Part shown: one piece after another, positions 18,604-29,348 of the stretch
How the letters are laid out: each line of letters begins with the position of its first letter
Position numbering within the stretch: the first letter of the stretch is position 1
Position numbers and translations under genes: made by a program
Assembly (NCBI GenBank): GCA_018398765.1
Contig: JAHBMJ010000443.1
Location: 124,778 to 154,859 of the forward strand
Length of the DNA: 30,082 nt
Direction of reading: 5' to 3'
From: Chromera velia
Taxonomy: Eukaryota > Sar > Chromeraceae
The notes under the pieces: model-generated
Seen by the model: the letters and a program-made list of their open reading frames with translations, nothing else
Told to the model about the DNA's origin: nothing
The model's database searches: none

Positions 18604-19035
18604 TCCAGCGTCTGAAACCTAGTCCTTTCTCTCAGTCCTCTAATTGCTCATCCAGTCGTTGCCTTCCCCCCCCTCTCTTCTGAGTGAGACAATTGAAGGA
18701 TCATTCAAGATTCAGCAGCTTATGCACCAGGGCATGCATTATCACTCCTGTGAAGATGGTTAAAGACGTCCTGACTCCAAGATGTCCCGCGCGAACCTCC
18801 ATCGACATGTTTCTGCGCGGGTGTGGATTGCATGTTGCCTTCCCCATGCGCTGCAGTCGCTCACTTGTGTCTTGCCCATCGTTCTTCTCTTCTGACATCA
18901 TGCAGGTCTCATAAGAAGAAGAACTCATGATGATGATGACAGAGAGAGGAGAGAGCGGCTCTCTATTCGACCGACTTTGCTGAGCAGAGGACTCGACTGC
19001 ATGGACGGACGAGGCAGCTAGAGTGAGTTCTTCTT

Positions 19036-19066
<31 letters not shown>

Positions 19067-19352
19067 ATAGAAGTCCACTCATACATGCACTCGTACGCAG
19101 AAAGACGCATATATATACACACATATGCACACAGATAGAGAGGGAGAGAGGTTAGACAGCCATGTGTATACAGTTGGACGGCCAGAAAGACAGACAGACA
19201 GACAGACAGGTAGACAGACAGACAGACAGACATGCAGGCAGGCAGGCAGGCAGACAGACAGACAGGCAGGCAGACAGACAGACAGACAGATAGACAGGCA
19301 GACAGACAGACAGACAGACAGGCAGATAGGCAGACAGGCAGACAGACAGACA
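19036..19352. repeat. (GGCA)n and (GACA)n repeats
   Basis: A pure GGCA run near 19036-19066 is followed by mixed GACA/GGCA units from 19184 to 19352, the same tetranucleotide family as the 3236-3760 blocks. Confidence 0.9.
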
Positions 19353-20743
19353 GAGAACCAATACAGTTCTCTCTTCAGTCTTTGTCTCTTTCTCCCCATT
19401 TTTTGAAGTGTTTTTCAAAGGCCCTTTTCTTTGTATTGTTTTGAAAAAGGAAGCACCGGAGGTCTACCTGTGTCAGACAGCGCTGGCCTAACTTAGTCCA
19501 CTGGATCTTTTGCTGAATCCTCCCTCCTTTTTGTGATCGACCGAGCTGTGCAGGACGGAGAGCGCCTGACCTCAGGGTTTGGGACGCGAAGCTGTGTGAC
19601 GTCTTTGGGGTGTGAAGTTGTGAAGCCTGATTAAAGGAAGGGGAGAAGAGTCCGGAAAGAAGCCTGAGCACTCACACACCCATTCACATACTCTCATGAA
19701 GTCATGCACAAACTCATTCCCCGCCACAGAAAGTGAGAACAAGAGAAAAAACGGAAGTAGAGAGCATCATTCAGACAGATGAAAACGGAAACCTGACCGA
19801 CAAGTGCAGAGAGAGGAGTGGCCATGACCCTCGGAAACGAGGCTCATCCTCCGCCTGGAAATGGGTTTGCATGCTGTGCTGGCGGCTGTCACTGACAACC
19901 GGCCCGACTCTTCAGGATTAAGCAAGGTCAAACTTGTCGGTCAGAAGGCAGAAAGAAGATATCAAAACCAAAAACACAAAAAAATAGATAGAAAGGACGG
20001 ACCGAGGGGTGCCGCAGAGTGGGGGACTAGCTACGTTTCTCCACCCGGGGCTTCAGCTCCGTACGGGTTTGCATGCTGCCTCGGAATGAGGGTTAAGGGT
20101 AATTTACTTGCCGACCTTTTATTCGAATAAGGAAAGGCAGGCACAAGCATGGTACTAATGCTGTACAACGGAAACAAAAGAGAACGGAATGGGAGGGGTA
20201 GATAGACAGAACTTTCAGCACACATTCACTTCACGCACCCAGGCTCCCAAGCTTACGTACCCCATTTATCCCTCTCTGTGGCCCGGATTCAGTCATAGGA
20301 AAGGTCATGAATGTAGAAAAAGGGTAAAGAAGGGCTGCAGAACTTCAAAAAGCGGAAAGTGAGTCAACGTCTGTGTGTGTGCATCACAAAAAAAGAAGTG
20401 AAGGGCCTTCGAGCTGGATTAGGTGCCTCTTATTTTGGATTTGGCTCTGCATCCATGTGATTGGAACAAAATTTTGCCTGCCTCACTCTCACTCTATCTT
20501 GCTTCTCTCCAATGAAGCAGACTGCAAGGTTGTTTTTTTTTTGCGGTCACGTACCTGATCTCAGGTGAAAAATGCTTCTGCTTTTTGTATTTTCGATAAC
20601 AGCTCTGTGTGCATTCTCCCACAGCTTTATATTACAATACATTGGTTTCAAGAGTTGGTCATATGTCTGTTTGTGCCCTCTAATCTTTCTTTGACCTTCT
20701 CCCTCTAATCTTCATTCCATTGTCCCTCTCCTTGTTGTCTCAG

Positions 20744-21178
20744 GTCACTCACAGGTGGATCGAGCGTCTGCTGGTATTGCTGGAGGTGGGTTTGAGTCAC
20801 CAGATAAAGAAACCCGCAGAGAATGAGGCAGCAGGAGGGGCAGCCGAGGCCCCAGAGGAGGGAGCGAGGTAGTCGGGGACCACCCCCCAGAGTCCACTTC
20901 TGTTCTTAGACTTCTCCCTTTACAGCTCCCCGACTGCTCTGCCTTCTGAAGAGGGTGGGGATGCCAGTGCAGCCCCGTTAGAGCTCTCTCTATCCCTCTC
21001 ACCCTTCTAAGAATCTCTGAGAGCCCTTTTTGCAGCTTTCATAGACCAGACCTGTATAGCAGTCGCAGTCCTATCCAAGGCTTCGCATTCAATGCACAAG
21101 TGGCTCCTTGCTCCTTTGCTCGAGGCTAGAGCTGCATGCCGAGAGGGATTTTATGCCAAAGAGCCTGGTGCAGGCTTC
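20744..21178 (+). pseudogene. Candidate dynein heavy chain tail exons (upstream pair)
   Basis: Exon 20744-20868 starts VTHRWIERLLVLLEVG after a TCTCAG acceptor and ends in an Ala/Glu-rich stretch at donor GTAGTC. A 57-bp intron (20869-20925, acceptor CCTTTACAG) joins it in phase to a second exon that runs through a Ser-rich part. TAA at 21008-21010 then occurs in frame, and the frame continues with ESLRALFAAFIDQ and AVLSKASHSMHKWLL. The helical character and its place directly upstream of recognisable dynein tail exons suggest it is part of the same gene. The similarity by itself is weak. The exact 3' end of the second exon is not resolved. Confidence 0.35.
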
Positions 21179-21237
21179 AGGTGTTGGAGGGGCCAGTGGG
21201 GGGGGTGCAGGATCATTGTCTGGGCCTCTTCTTGCAG

Positions 21238-21440
21238 CCCTTGAATTCAGAGCACCAGCAGAGTCGGCTCGAGTTCTCGCGAAAGAACTTTTGTCAGCCT
21301 TTGCGTCAGACTCCGAGCTTTTGGGAGACACCCTGCGAACCCGAATCTTCCAACCACAGCAGTAGCAGCAGCAGCAACAACAGAAGGAGGGGCACGGGCA
21401 GAAGACCGCAGGGAAGGGAAAAACACTCGGGGCAATGATG
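21238..21440 (+). pseudogene. Possible exon with Gln run interrupted by TAG
   Basis: After acceptor CTCTTCTTGCAG (21237) one frame reads LEFRAPAESARVLAKELL and LLGDTLRTRIFQPQQ, then TAG (21363-21365), then six further Gln codons and a Lys/Gly-rich stretch. The stop sits inside a CAG run, so CAG-to-TAG is the obvious origin. No family is recognised; its position suggests the dynein-like gene. Confidence 0.3.
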
Positions 21441-21582
21441 ACCTTCGAGGTTATTCTCCATCTTCGTCGCAGACCGACATGTGCCATCTCATGTTCTGTA
21501 GTCCTCTAGGCAGTGGCTACGGTGAGTCACGTAGAGAGGATGAAATGAAAGACAAAGATCCTCAGAATGCGAACCAAAAGAA

Positions 21583-21733
21583 ATTCTTCTTCTTCTTCTT
21601 CTTCTTCTTCTTCTTCTTCTTCTTCTTTTTCTTCTTCTTCTTCTTCTTCTTCTTCTTCTTCTTCTTCTTCTTCTTCGTCTTCTTCTTCCTCTTCTTCTTC
21701 TTCCTCTCTTTTTCTTCCTCTTCTTCTTCTTCT

Positions 21734-21764
<31 letters not shown>
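21583..21764. repeat. (TTC)n trinucleotide repeat
   Basis: About 180 bp of nearly uninterrupted TTC (GAA on the other strand). It lies in the presumed intron immediately before the exon at 21849. The poly-Phe and poly-Lys/Arg frames across it are not genes. Confidence 0.95.
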
Positions 21765-21848
21765 TGTTTCTCCGCTATTGCCAGAAAAGAGTCTCTCTCT
21801 GATGTTTCTCACCAAGCCCACACTGTTCCCCTCTCTTTATGTCTGCAG

Positions 21849-23173
21849 AGCTACGCCCATGTCTCTGCTGGTCTGGCTTCTTTCGATGCCTGCATGCGCA
21901 CGGCCTCCGAGGCACCGACCTGGGCGGGTACAATTGCCAGACTGCCCGCCGTAAAGATTGCGGCACCTGACAACCCAAGAGTCTCCGAGGAACCTGCTGA
22001 CGTCTTCTTGTCCCTCGCATAGGCTGTAGGAGAACAGGTGTAGCAGTTCTCTCGAATCCCCAAAGAGTTCGGTATGGGGCTCTTCTGGGTCTATCTGGCG
22101 CCTGTGAGAATGAACCTGTTAAGAATTCCCGCAGGTCTTTATCATTGTGTCTTGAAGACTTTCCCTGTCTGGCTAGATCGTCAACTGGACATTCTCAGGG
22201 ATTGGGTGAAGGACTGCGAGGGCCTCGCTCAAGGTCATGCTGAGAAGGTGGAAGAGTTTCTAGACCAGAAAGCCAAAGTGAGTGCTGCTGCAGAGGTCGC
22301 AGAAGTAGAGGCCATGAGGTTGAGGCAGCTGTCTGCCCTCAAGCTTCTTGCAGAGTCCCTAAGGATTGTCTGGTTTGATAGACAACACGAGAGAAGCCTG
22401 ACCACCAAAATGGATGTTGAACAGACCAAAAATCTCTTAGAGGTCTGTCAGCAACTCATTATTCCCCCCCCTTCCCCCCTCTCTCTCTCTCTCTCTTACT
22501 CTTTCTTTGTTCCATATAGTTAGAAAGTCCGCATTCGAAGCATCCTTAATGGCTATCTGTTTTCACGTCTATGTATCTATCAGCCTCTGGCACTTCTCTT
22601 CTTCCTCCTTTTTGGTTGCTTTCATGATTTACATGTACCTCTGTCTGCTGTTCCTTCCCTATCTTCTTATGTACAGGTCAAAGTGACAGAGATAGAGGCC
22701 GAGAAGCACATCTTTGTGGCAAGTTTCCAACGCGCGTTCCCCGTGTTGAGGCAATTGCTGGAAAATTTGTAAGAGAGGGCAATGGCCGTTTCTCTCTTCT
22801 CCCTCCGCGCTGCCGAAGGTCTGTCCTCTCCGACGGACAGGAACCCTCTGGAGGTCTTTGCCATTTATTTTACAGTGGAAAATCCTGTGCAGTTGCGCAC
22901 AGAGGGTCTTCTGAAGGGGAGAAGCAAACGGAAGCAGAATACCACAGGAGCACATTGTTGTCGATCCACCTAACAAAATCGAAGCTGCTCGCTCACACAC
23001 AGGAACCGTTAGAAAGTCTTGCGGCTTTGAGATCACGACTGGACGAGCTGTCAACGTCTGTTGAGAGGAATTTGGAGTTTGCGGAGCGACTCAATCTTGC
23101 CATCAACGCTCATACATCAAGAAATTTTTCTTTACTAGCCGAAGTCCCAAGGCAGGCAGAGGCTAGAGCCTAA
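21849..23173 (+). pseudogene. Axonemal-type dynein heavy chain, distal tail region (3 exons, two TAG stops)
   Basis: Dynein heavy chains are the motor subunits of axonemes and cytoplasmic transport. Exons are 21849-22442, 22677-22768 (donor GTAAGA) and 22876-23173; both junctions keep frame (phase 0, then phase 2). The first carries QFSRIPKEFGMGLFWV, like the I-P-x-x-L-x-x-G-L-F-x-V segment of axonemal dynein tails. Helices follow (LDILRDWVKDCEGLAQ, KVEEFLDQK), matching the region just before the linker. The third has LAALRSRLDELSTSVERN and AERLNLAINA, resembling the segment where the linker domain begins. TAG stops at 22020-22022 and 22041-22043 lie in frame, between LSLA and AVGEQV and just before QFSR. 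The order tail then linker-start is collinear with a real dynein. The assignment comes from recognising patterns, not from a search. Confidence 0.6.
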
Positions 23174-23361
23174 GAGAAAGTCAGTCGGTCACTCTTTTTC
23201 TTCTGTTTCGAGAGAAGGTAAAGCTGAGAGACAGAATTTTTCAATGAAGAAAAAAGAGGAATGGAACAGGGCTTTTGCGGCTGATGATCATCTTTGTCAT
23301 TTTGTAAGGGTAAGCTGTGTCAGCATTCAAATTTTGTTGTGGATGGAGATTGAGGGGAGAA

Positions 23362-24611
23362 ATGGAGGAGGTTCCACTGAAGCAAGACGAGGAAGAATTT
23401 ATTCTTGTGAAGGCCATTGAGGTTCGTGATTGCCTCTTGTCGCTTTCTCTTGCCGGTGTCGCTACTTCAAACTGCTTGCAGCAGCCTCATTTGTTGTGAG
23501 AGCGAATAACGTCTACTGTCTGTCTATGAGACCCAATCTTGTGTCTTACAAGACTTTTTTCAGTGAAGAACAACTCAAGCGAGACACTTTTGTCGGCTCG
23601 AGTCCTTTCTATCTTTCTCTACTACATCATCTCTCCATCCATTCATTCGTTCATCTTTTCAATCATCCATCCATGACAGATGCTCAGAAATGCTGTGTAT
23701 TTCTCTTGCTTGCTCTACACTGCTCATGTCTATCTCTTCTCAATTCTTTTACAGGCAGGCCACCGTCCCAAGCATGCAGACTGTTTCCCTGCAGAGGACG
23801 GGACCAACTTCGCAGCGTTGCTCGGAGACTTCTTCCCCTCCGTGTGTGAGGCTGACGATTCCAGTGAGAACACAAATAGCAACATAGATGCACAGCAGCA
23901 GGCCCCAGGGAAAGGGAAACGAACACCAGCGAGGAGGGAGGGGGAGAAGAAGATCCATCGTGCTTGACCGCCGAGGAGGCTGGTGGGGAGACGGCGCGGC
24001 AGAGGCAGAGGCCGAAAAGGAGAAAAAGAAGGCACTCATGAAAATTAATGCTGCGGGGAGTTGCCGGACTGGCGGAGGAAACTTTGGGCCTTCCCTCTCG
24101 GATCATGAAGCAGGCAAGTTCCTCCCTTTTTCCCCCTGCCCTTCAGTCCTCCCTTTATTCCTTCCTCTAACCTCCCTCCGTCATCTCCTTCTCTTCACAT
24201 CTGCTTGAAAGCTCCTCTCAATTATCACTTCCTCGCTTCAATCTGTCTTAACGGATTTCTTCTTCTGATTCCGGGACGATACCAATGTATCTTGAGCAGA
24301 AGACATCAGTACATCGACTGCGAACCCAGCTCAAAAGTTCTTGATTTTGTTCTTCCTGTAGATTTGTCTGTGACTGTGTTTTCTGATCGGTCTGTATCTC
24401 TCCCTATTCATTTCCCTCGAAGTCCCTCTCTCTCTGCAGGGTGCATCCTTGACGGCCGTCCATAGCCTCACTTTCTTCGTCCGTGCTGACGCGGACAGAC
24501 GTGATTGAAGAGAAAGCCCTTCAGCTCTTTGCAGTGCAGAACCTGCGGGCAGGCTGCGTGGTGGTTGGGGAGATGGGCAGTGGGAAAAGCTGTGTCTGCC
24601 GGGTCCTCCAG
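23362..24611 (+). pseudogene. Dynein heavy chain AAA1/AAA2 junction and AAA2 P-loop exons
   Basis: Exon 23362-23421 (KQDEEEFILVKAIE) joins in phase 0 across a 333-bp intron to exon 23755 onward (AGHRPKHADCFPAEDG, then FAALLGDFFPSV). Together they follow the dynein pattern (E-x-x-x-L-x-RALRD, N-x-PK, D-x-x-x-F-x-x-L-x-x-DLFP) that leads into AAA2. A later segment, about 24466-24611, reads IEEKALQLFAVQNLRAG and then Walker A GEMGSGKS (24567-24590), as in AAA2 (K-x-x-QLYE-x-x-x-VRHG then GPTGSGKT). It ends at a CAG|GTGGCT donor. Between these, a Gln/Lys-rich insert ends in TGA at about 23965 and the intervening 24000-24460 does not connect cleanly. Nothing downstream resembles the rest of AAA2. 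The linker and AAA1 (with the main ATPase P-loop) are missing upstream. Likely a decayed fragment. Confidence 0.65.
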
Positions 24612-24811
24612 GTGGCTCTTTCTCCAGTTGCATCCACAATGCTTTGCCACAGGATTGTTATCGTGCATGTGTGGGCCGGCTGTGAAGATAGCAGCTTCGA
24701 AGATGAACTTGAAGAAATTAAATTCAACATTGTGCAGTGGTCTGCCAGTGGGCAAAAAACTTTACTGAATCTGGAGATTGAAGCACATCCTCTTATACAA
24801 TAGCCTGAGAC

Positions 24812-25877
24812 TCCACTTGATTGACAAGGGTGCACAAAGCCATGACTAAAGCCGCCTAGAGCCATACAAAATGCCCCAGCCCCCATTATATTAAACCGAA
24901 CTTTCTTAAATCGACTCTGTGATCGACAATTTTACTCATTTTATATTTGTCACTTAGAAAAGTTCTTTAAGTCATGTAACTTATCACTTGTATCACCTAC
25001 TAAACTTTTAACTGAATTAAATTTCAATTATCTTCTCTGCATGTACACTTGCAAGCATTTTACTTAGTATGTATTATTATACCGCATAAAAAACCTTATT
25101 TACATTGAAGTTATGATTCAACAATTTTAGAAACACGTCATTTAAAGGTATGATTAAAATTTAGTAGGAATTTTATTACATTGTGTTTAAAATTATACAT
25201 CACATGAAGTATACATGAAGCAGCCTCACTCATATGCAAACATGCCCTGCTAGAAGTGGAAGAGTTTGAGAAAAAATGCAGTTGTTAAGCTATTTGCAAA
25301 ATGTTATGAAATGAGGGTCCATCATTTAACAATCTGCCTTGCGTGTTGTGACTTGCCGAATGCTAGACGCCTATTATGGGTCAATAACGATGGCGTATGA
25401 TGATGATTATAATATGTATCTCCAGGTTATATGTATTCACTCATTTAATTGCTGAAGGACACGAATAAACCACTTATCACTTAGTATTTAATTACGTTTA
25501 ATTTAATATGAAACCAATTGTCATAACTTATAATAATTATTTTAATTCTTTTAATTCTAATGATTTTCAAGTTTGTAAAAAGAACTTTAAAAACTCGAGA
25601 AAAAACTATATTTTTTCCCCTGGGAAACTAACATGAGAACTGCTAGGAGAAGTGTAACTTTAAATTGAATTAACTTGAATCTCATAAAGATAGTGTCTGC
25701 ACACAAAACTCAGGTTGTTCTACCATGTTTGATTAATGAACAGTCATGGGATCATGAGATTGAGGGCCAGGAAATCGATTTTCTGATCAAATGGAAAGAA
25801 TTAAATCTGCGCAGTATGGCAAAGAAGAATCTGACATAGAGTTTCGACTTAAAACCATGTTATGTTGACTATGACAC
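24812..25877. other. AT-rich non-coding block
   Basis: From about 24880 to 25860 the sequence turns strongly AT-rich, unlike both sides, with stops in all frames and no repeat structure I can identify. It begins shortly after the last dynein-like exon and ends at the 3' end of the minus-strand pseudogene. Confidence 0.6.
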
Positions 25878-27099
25878 TCACTCGAACGCTTCCTCATGCG
25901 CTGAGGTAATCCGAATGGACGCTTCAGCGGGACTGTTGAGTGCAAGAGCTTTCACATCAGTGCGGGTGAGCTTTATCGTAATCTTTACCGTAATTCTCCT
26001 CAGCACAGTCGATCGTAGGATCATCTTCAGACGCTCGACGTGTTCAGTCCCGGCCCAAACCATGTCGCTGTACTCTTTGATTTCATCTATTCCTGTCGAA
26101 ATGTCGTCTTGCCTCTGAAAGCAGGGCTCCAGCTCCGCAGTTTCATGCTGCATGAATGCATAGACAAAGAATTCATGTCTATGAGAAGGAACGAATACAG
26201 AGAGAGGCATCCATACCCCTGCTAATCTGTGTACCTCTTCACTTGAGAAGCCAAAGGTGTCCACAGCAAGCTAAAACTGCTCTCCGTCTGCCAAAAGAAG
26301 TGAGATGTCCTCAGCAACCTTCTCAAAGGCTTGTTGCTCTTCACCAGACCAAACAACGGAGCTGTCAGTGATCTTGTGACCAAAAAACATCTAGGCCCAT
26401 AGGTCCTCTGCCTTGTCTGCAGAAACCGTTGATATTTTACCGAGCTGTTTCAATCTTGGGCACCAAAGACGTGCGGGAAATTTTGGCGAAAGAGACCCAC
26501 CTGCATCTTTGGCCTTCTTCGACTCCACATACTGAGCGTACAATTCTGCGAATTGGAAGGTGTCCGCTGCGTGTGCTGCAAGAAGGCATACGCAATGGGG
26601 CAGCCAGATAACAAAAGAAAACCGGTGCGAAATGAACCGGCAACGTTTTTTGTGCCTGCCCACCTTCGATGCGATTCCGAGCAAGGTCCATGAAGTAGTG
26701 CAGGCTCAGTTGATCTTTAGAGCACTCGCTGCGGTAGTTCTGCAAGAAAACAAAAATCAACACGCTGCAGTTTTCAGAATTGTGTCTCAATTATTATGGG
26801 CAGAAAGGTACTGTACAAGGTTACATTCACCACATTGTCAATTCCCATACCTCTAAGTCGACAAAAGGTCCAAAAATGTTGTTGAGGCTGATAAAGTCCT
26901 GCAATCAGATTAGCGGCCGCTGATCTGAATCCAAAGGCTTTTTGAAGTACAGAGCTGCATCCCAGAGGACACGCTGCAAACGGACCGGCATCTGTGTTAG
27001 CAATTGCAAAGCCTAGGAGTCGGAGAAGGCTTGCTTTCGGGCCAGCTTATCCATTTCAAATGAAGCTTGCAAAACGGCCTTGACCGTGTTAGTGTTCAT
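25878..27099 (-). pseudogene. Four-exon gene of unknown family, four in-frame stops
   Basis: The reverse strand holds exons 27099-26851, 26739-26664, 26575-26501 and 26416-25878. Introns have GT-AG ends (GTATGG..TTGCAG, GTGGGC..TTGCAG, GTGGGT..CTGCAG), and all three junctions (phases 0, 1 and 1) keep one frame of 312 codons to a TGA at 25880-25878. The frame starts MNTNTVKAVLQASF. It includes AELYAQYVESKKAKDA, VVWSGEEQQAFEKVAED and DISTGIDEIKEYSDMVW. Stops lie at 27015-27013 (TAG), 26907-26905 (TGA), 26393-26391 (TAG) and 26273-26271 (TAG). I do not recognise the family; no membrane segment or signal peptide stands out. The preserved splicing across four exons argues for a formerly functional gene rather than chance. 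Upstream exons beyond 27099 may exist. Confidence 0.6.
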
Positions 27100-29003
27100 C
27101 TTCAGGATAAATCAATGGGTCCTGACAAGATGGAGGAGCACTCTTTGTGCCCTCCGAGGACCGAGTGAAGACAATGAATCGATCGATCAAGCTTGCGGAG
27201 AAACAAACACGTTTGAGATTCACTTCATGGAAACGCAAACTAAGTCTATATAAGTCAGCGAGTAATCCTCAGAACTGCTGCTCTTTTGTTGATCCATCAG
27301 CCGGTGAATAAAGCGCAAGCACGCGTGCATATATATATACTCGTTTGGTACTCCCGCGAACGAACGGTTGGCCGGGATCGAGCGGCGAAGTATCCCAGCT
27401 GTGATGTTGCCCGTCGCATGCATACATGCATGCATGCATGATCGACTGTTGTTGTAACACTGCATGAGCTATAGCTATAGTGTTGCAAGCGTTAATTACA
27501 AGCTGTTGCGGACTCCTGGCGTCGCCACACACCTTGTTCCTGCTGGAGGCTTTTTTATCCATGCGTCTGACAGCCCACTAACCGTCTTTATAAATCTCTT
27601 TTTTTCTTTCTCTCTCTCTGAGATCGATAAAAACTTATCAAGACCATTGGGGAGATCAAACGTACAGAGGCAGGCCTATATTAATTTTTTTTTGGTTAAA
27701 ATCGCCAATATTAATTATTTGAATGAATTTAGTGTTAGAGCAACCTGTGTTAGCGCTAGGACACAGCCAGTAGCTCCTCTGTGGCTCCCGGATGTCTGGA
27801 AGTAGAGTGAAACTAGAGAGAGTGACTGTTACTGAAAGTTGATGGACGAGACGGCTAAGTGTAAGCTAGCTGTTTGAGAAGATCTAGGCTGTTAGAGCGG
27901 CCCAGAAGTTGTATAAGCTAGCAGAAGGAAGCAGACTACAGCTAGGTGTCTGTACGGATACTTTCCGTATGTCCAATTACTATGTAAAAAGTTGATAAGG
28001 AGTCAACCAGAAGCTTAGTGAAGCACTTTGGAGTCAAGGAGTTTGAAGGTGCAGACTGAAGGTTTAATTGTGTCGGTATCGGATCCTTGAAGAGTCGCGG
28101 TAAGATTTTCAATTTTGACTTATTGAAAGACTTTCCGAATTCAAATCTTCCAAAAGTCTTTCAAATTTGAATTTCTGTCATCTAAGCTTTTTATCTAGTC
28201 TTTTCTGTTAAATTTAATCAACTGATTTTCGTATCTGACACGTACGTAAGCGTACGAACGACCCAGTAACCGCGAAATCCATATTTCTTCGGACAGACAT
28301 CATTATGATTATCATTATCACATTTAAGTGCCCCCCAAACTTTTAGGTACTTTCTGGGGCCTTTTTTTTTTTATGACATACTTTCTGGAGTCTTTTGTGC
28401 ACAGCTAGCCTGCAGTCCAGAGAGAGCAGCTCAATAATAAAAAAGGCTTACGGAAGCGACTCCTCACATAGCGCTTGCATATCCCTACATATCTCCCTCC
28501 AGATTTCGGAATTCTTTCTTTTGGCCACAAATTTAAGGCACTCATCTATAAAAGTACAGTATATCATGAGACTCTTGCATTGCTTCACTATATACACTTT
28601 GCCCTTCAAAAACATACAAATGCAGAAAAAGTTAAGTGCAGACTTATAAAAAACATTAAAAAACATCTGCACTAATTGAAACTATCATAAATAATGGAAT
28701 ACAAACCATTTTTTCATAGTGTTTTTTTGATGATTTTTGAATAAGTTCCATTCAAATTGATTCAATTATAGACTTTTTAATCAGTTTATTGTTTATATCA
28801 GATTACTACAAAAAATGAAAACTTAAATACTTTTACGCAGGAAGTTATCCTAGGGCGGAACATATCAATCAATCAATCAATCAATCAATGCTCGTTTTTA
28901 TCACATGCAACTGTTTTTCTATGCAGTAGTAAATTTCTACTTTCTGATATTGGAGACTGTAAACTTATATAAATGATTTCTAAGAATCACAAATCTCGAT
29001 CAC
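27100..29003. other. Spacer, partly AT-rich
   Basis: No gene is supported. It contains an ATGC-rich palindromic run (about 27415-27440), a CTTT/CT tract near 27600 and a strongly AT-rich stretch from about 28100 to 28990. A short near-duplicate ACTTTCTGG-G-C/TCTTTT occurs around 28350 and 28380, and there is an AATC repeat. The stretch 27730-28100 has many short TAG/TGTTAG-type phrases but no frame of interest. Confidence 0.45.
28865..28889. repeat. (AATC)n repeat
   Basis: About six tandem AATC units. Confidence 0.9.
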
Positions 29004-29348
29004 ATGCGTTTGCTCTTACTTGCTCTCATCGCCTTAGCGGCCTGCTGCAACTCCCGTTTCTCCGAGATGGATAAGACGGTCGTTCCAGCAGTCCTTTCTC
29101 CCTTGCACTGCCACCATTTTGCAATCCATACGGCTTCCCTCTTCATTTGCCGATCTGTCACTCAGACAAGCTCTCAATACAATCAAATCGACCTTCTATG
29201 CACGCATCGATACTGTCTGCTTGCGCTGACCGTCTTGTCCCTCCACGCTGAGGAGAAACGAGACGCGCATGAGAGGAGGAAGGATAACTTTTCAAACTCA
29301 ACTTCCTCTGTCTGCATGACCATCTGGCACAAGCGGCTTTTCAATTAA
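29004..29348 (+). CDS. Possible small secreted protein (114 residues)
   Basis: A clean ATG frame with a hydrophobic N-terminus, MRLLLLALIALAACCNS, that would serve as a signal peptide with cleavage near residue 15-17. The rest contains seven further Cys and no known domain. It sits just where an AT-rich block gives way to GC-richer sequence, consistent with a gene start. No homolog is recognised and the frame could be chance or the first exon of a longer gene. Confidence 0.3.
   Translation: MRLLLLALIALAACCNSRFSEMDKTVVPAVLSPLHCHHFAIHTASLFICRSVTQTSSQYNQIDLLCTHRYCLLALTVLSLHAEEKRDAHERRKDNFSNSTSSVCMTIWHKRLFN

Larger units (their letters stand above)
18301..20743. other. Region without a confident gene; one exon-like stretch
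   Basis: An exon-like segment follows acceptor GGCCTGCAG at 18321. It starts GPSEKGRYATSSRGGFFG and stays open to about 18615, but no family is recognised and its end runs into an ACTC repeat (18535-18603). Another open stretch from ATG 19861 (89 codons) has no known motif. The rest holds GGCA/GACA repeats and ordinary spacer. The 20150-20740 part is moderately AT-rich and has no coding signal. Confidence 0.35.

Noticed and set aside
21479-21821. Poly-Phe, poly-Ser and poly-Lys/Arg open frames
   Set aside because: Pure translation of the TTC repeat in an intron.
12476-24611. Alternative genetic code with TAA/TAG read as Gln
   Set aside because: The carbonic anhydrase and the 1,182-codon uninterrupted pol frame use only CAA/CAG for Gln with no TAA/TAG, and TGA stops also interrupt frames. 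C-to-T change from ordinary codons explains the pattern with fewer assumptions, though cDNA would settle it.
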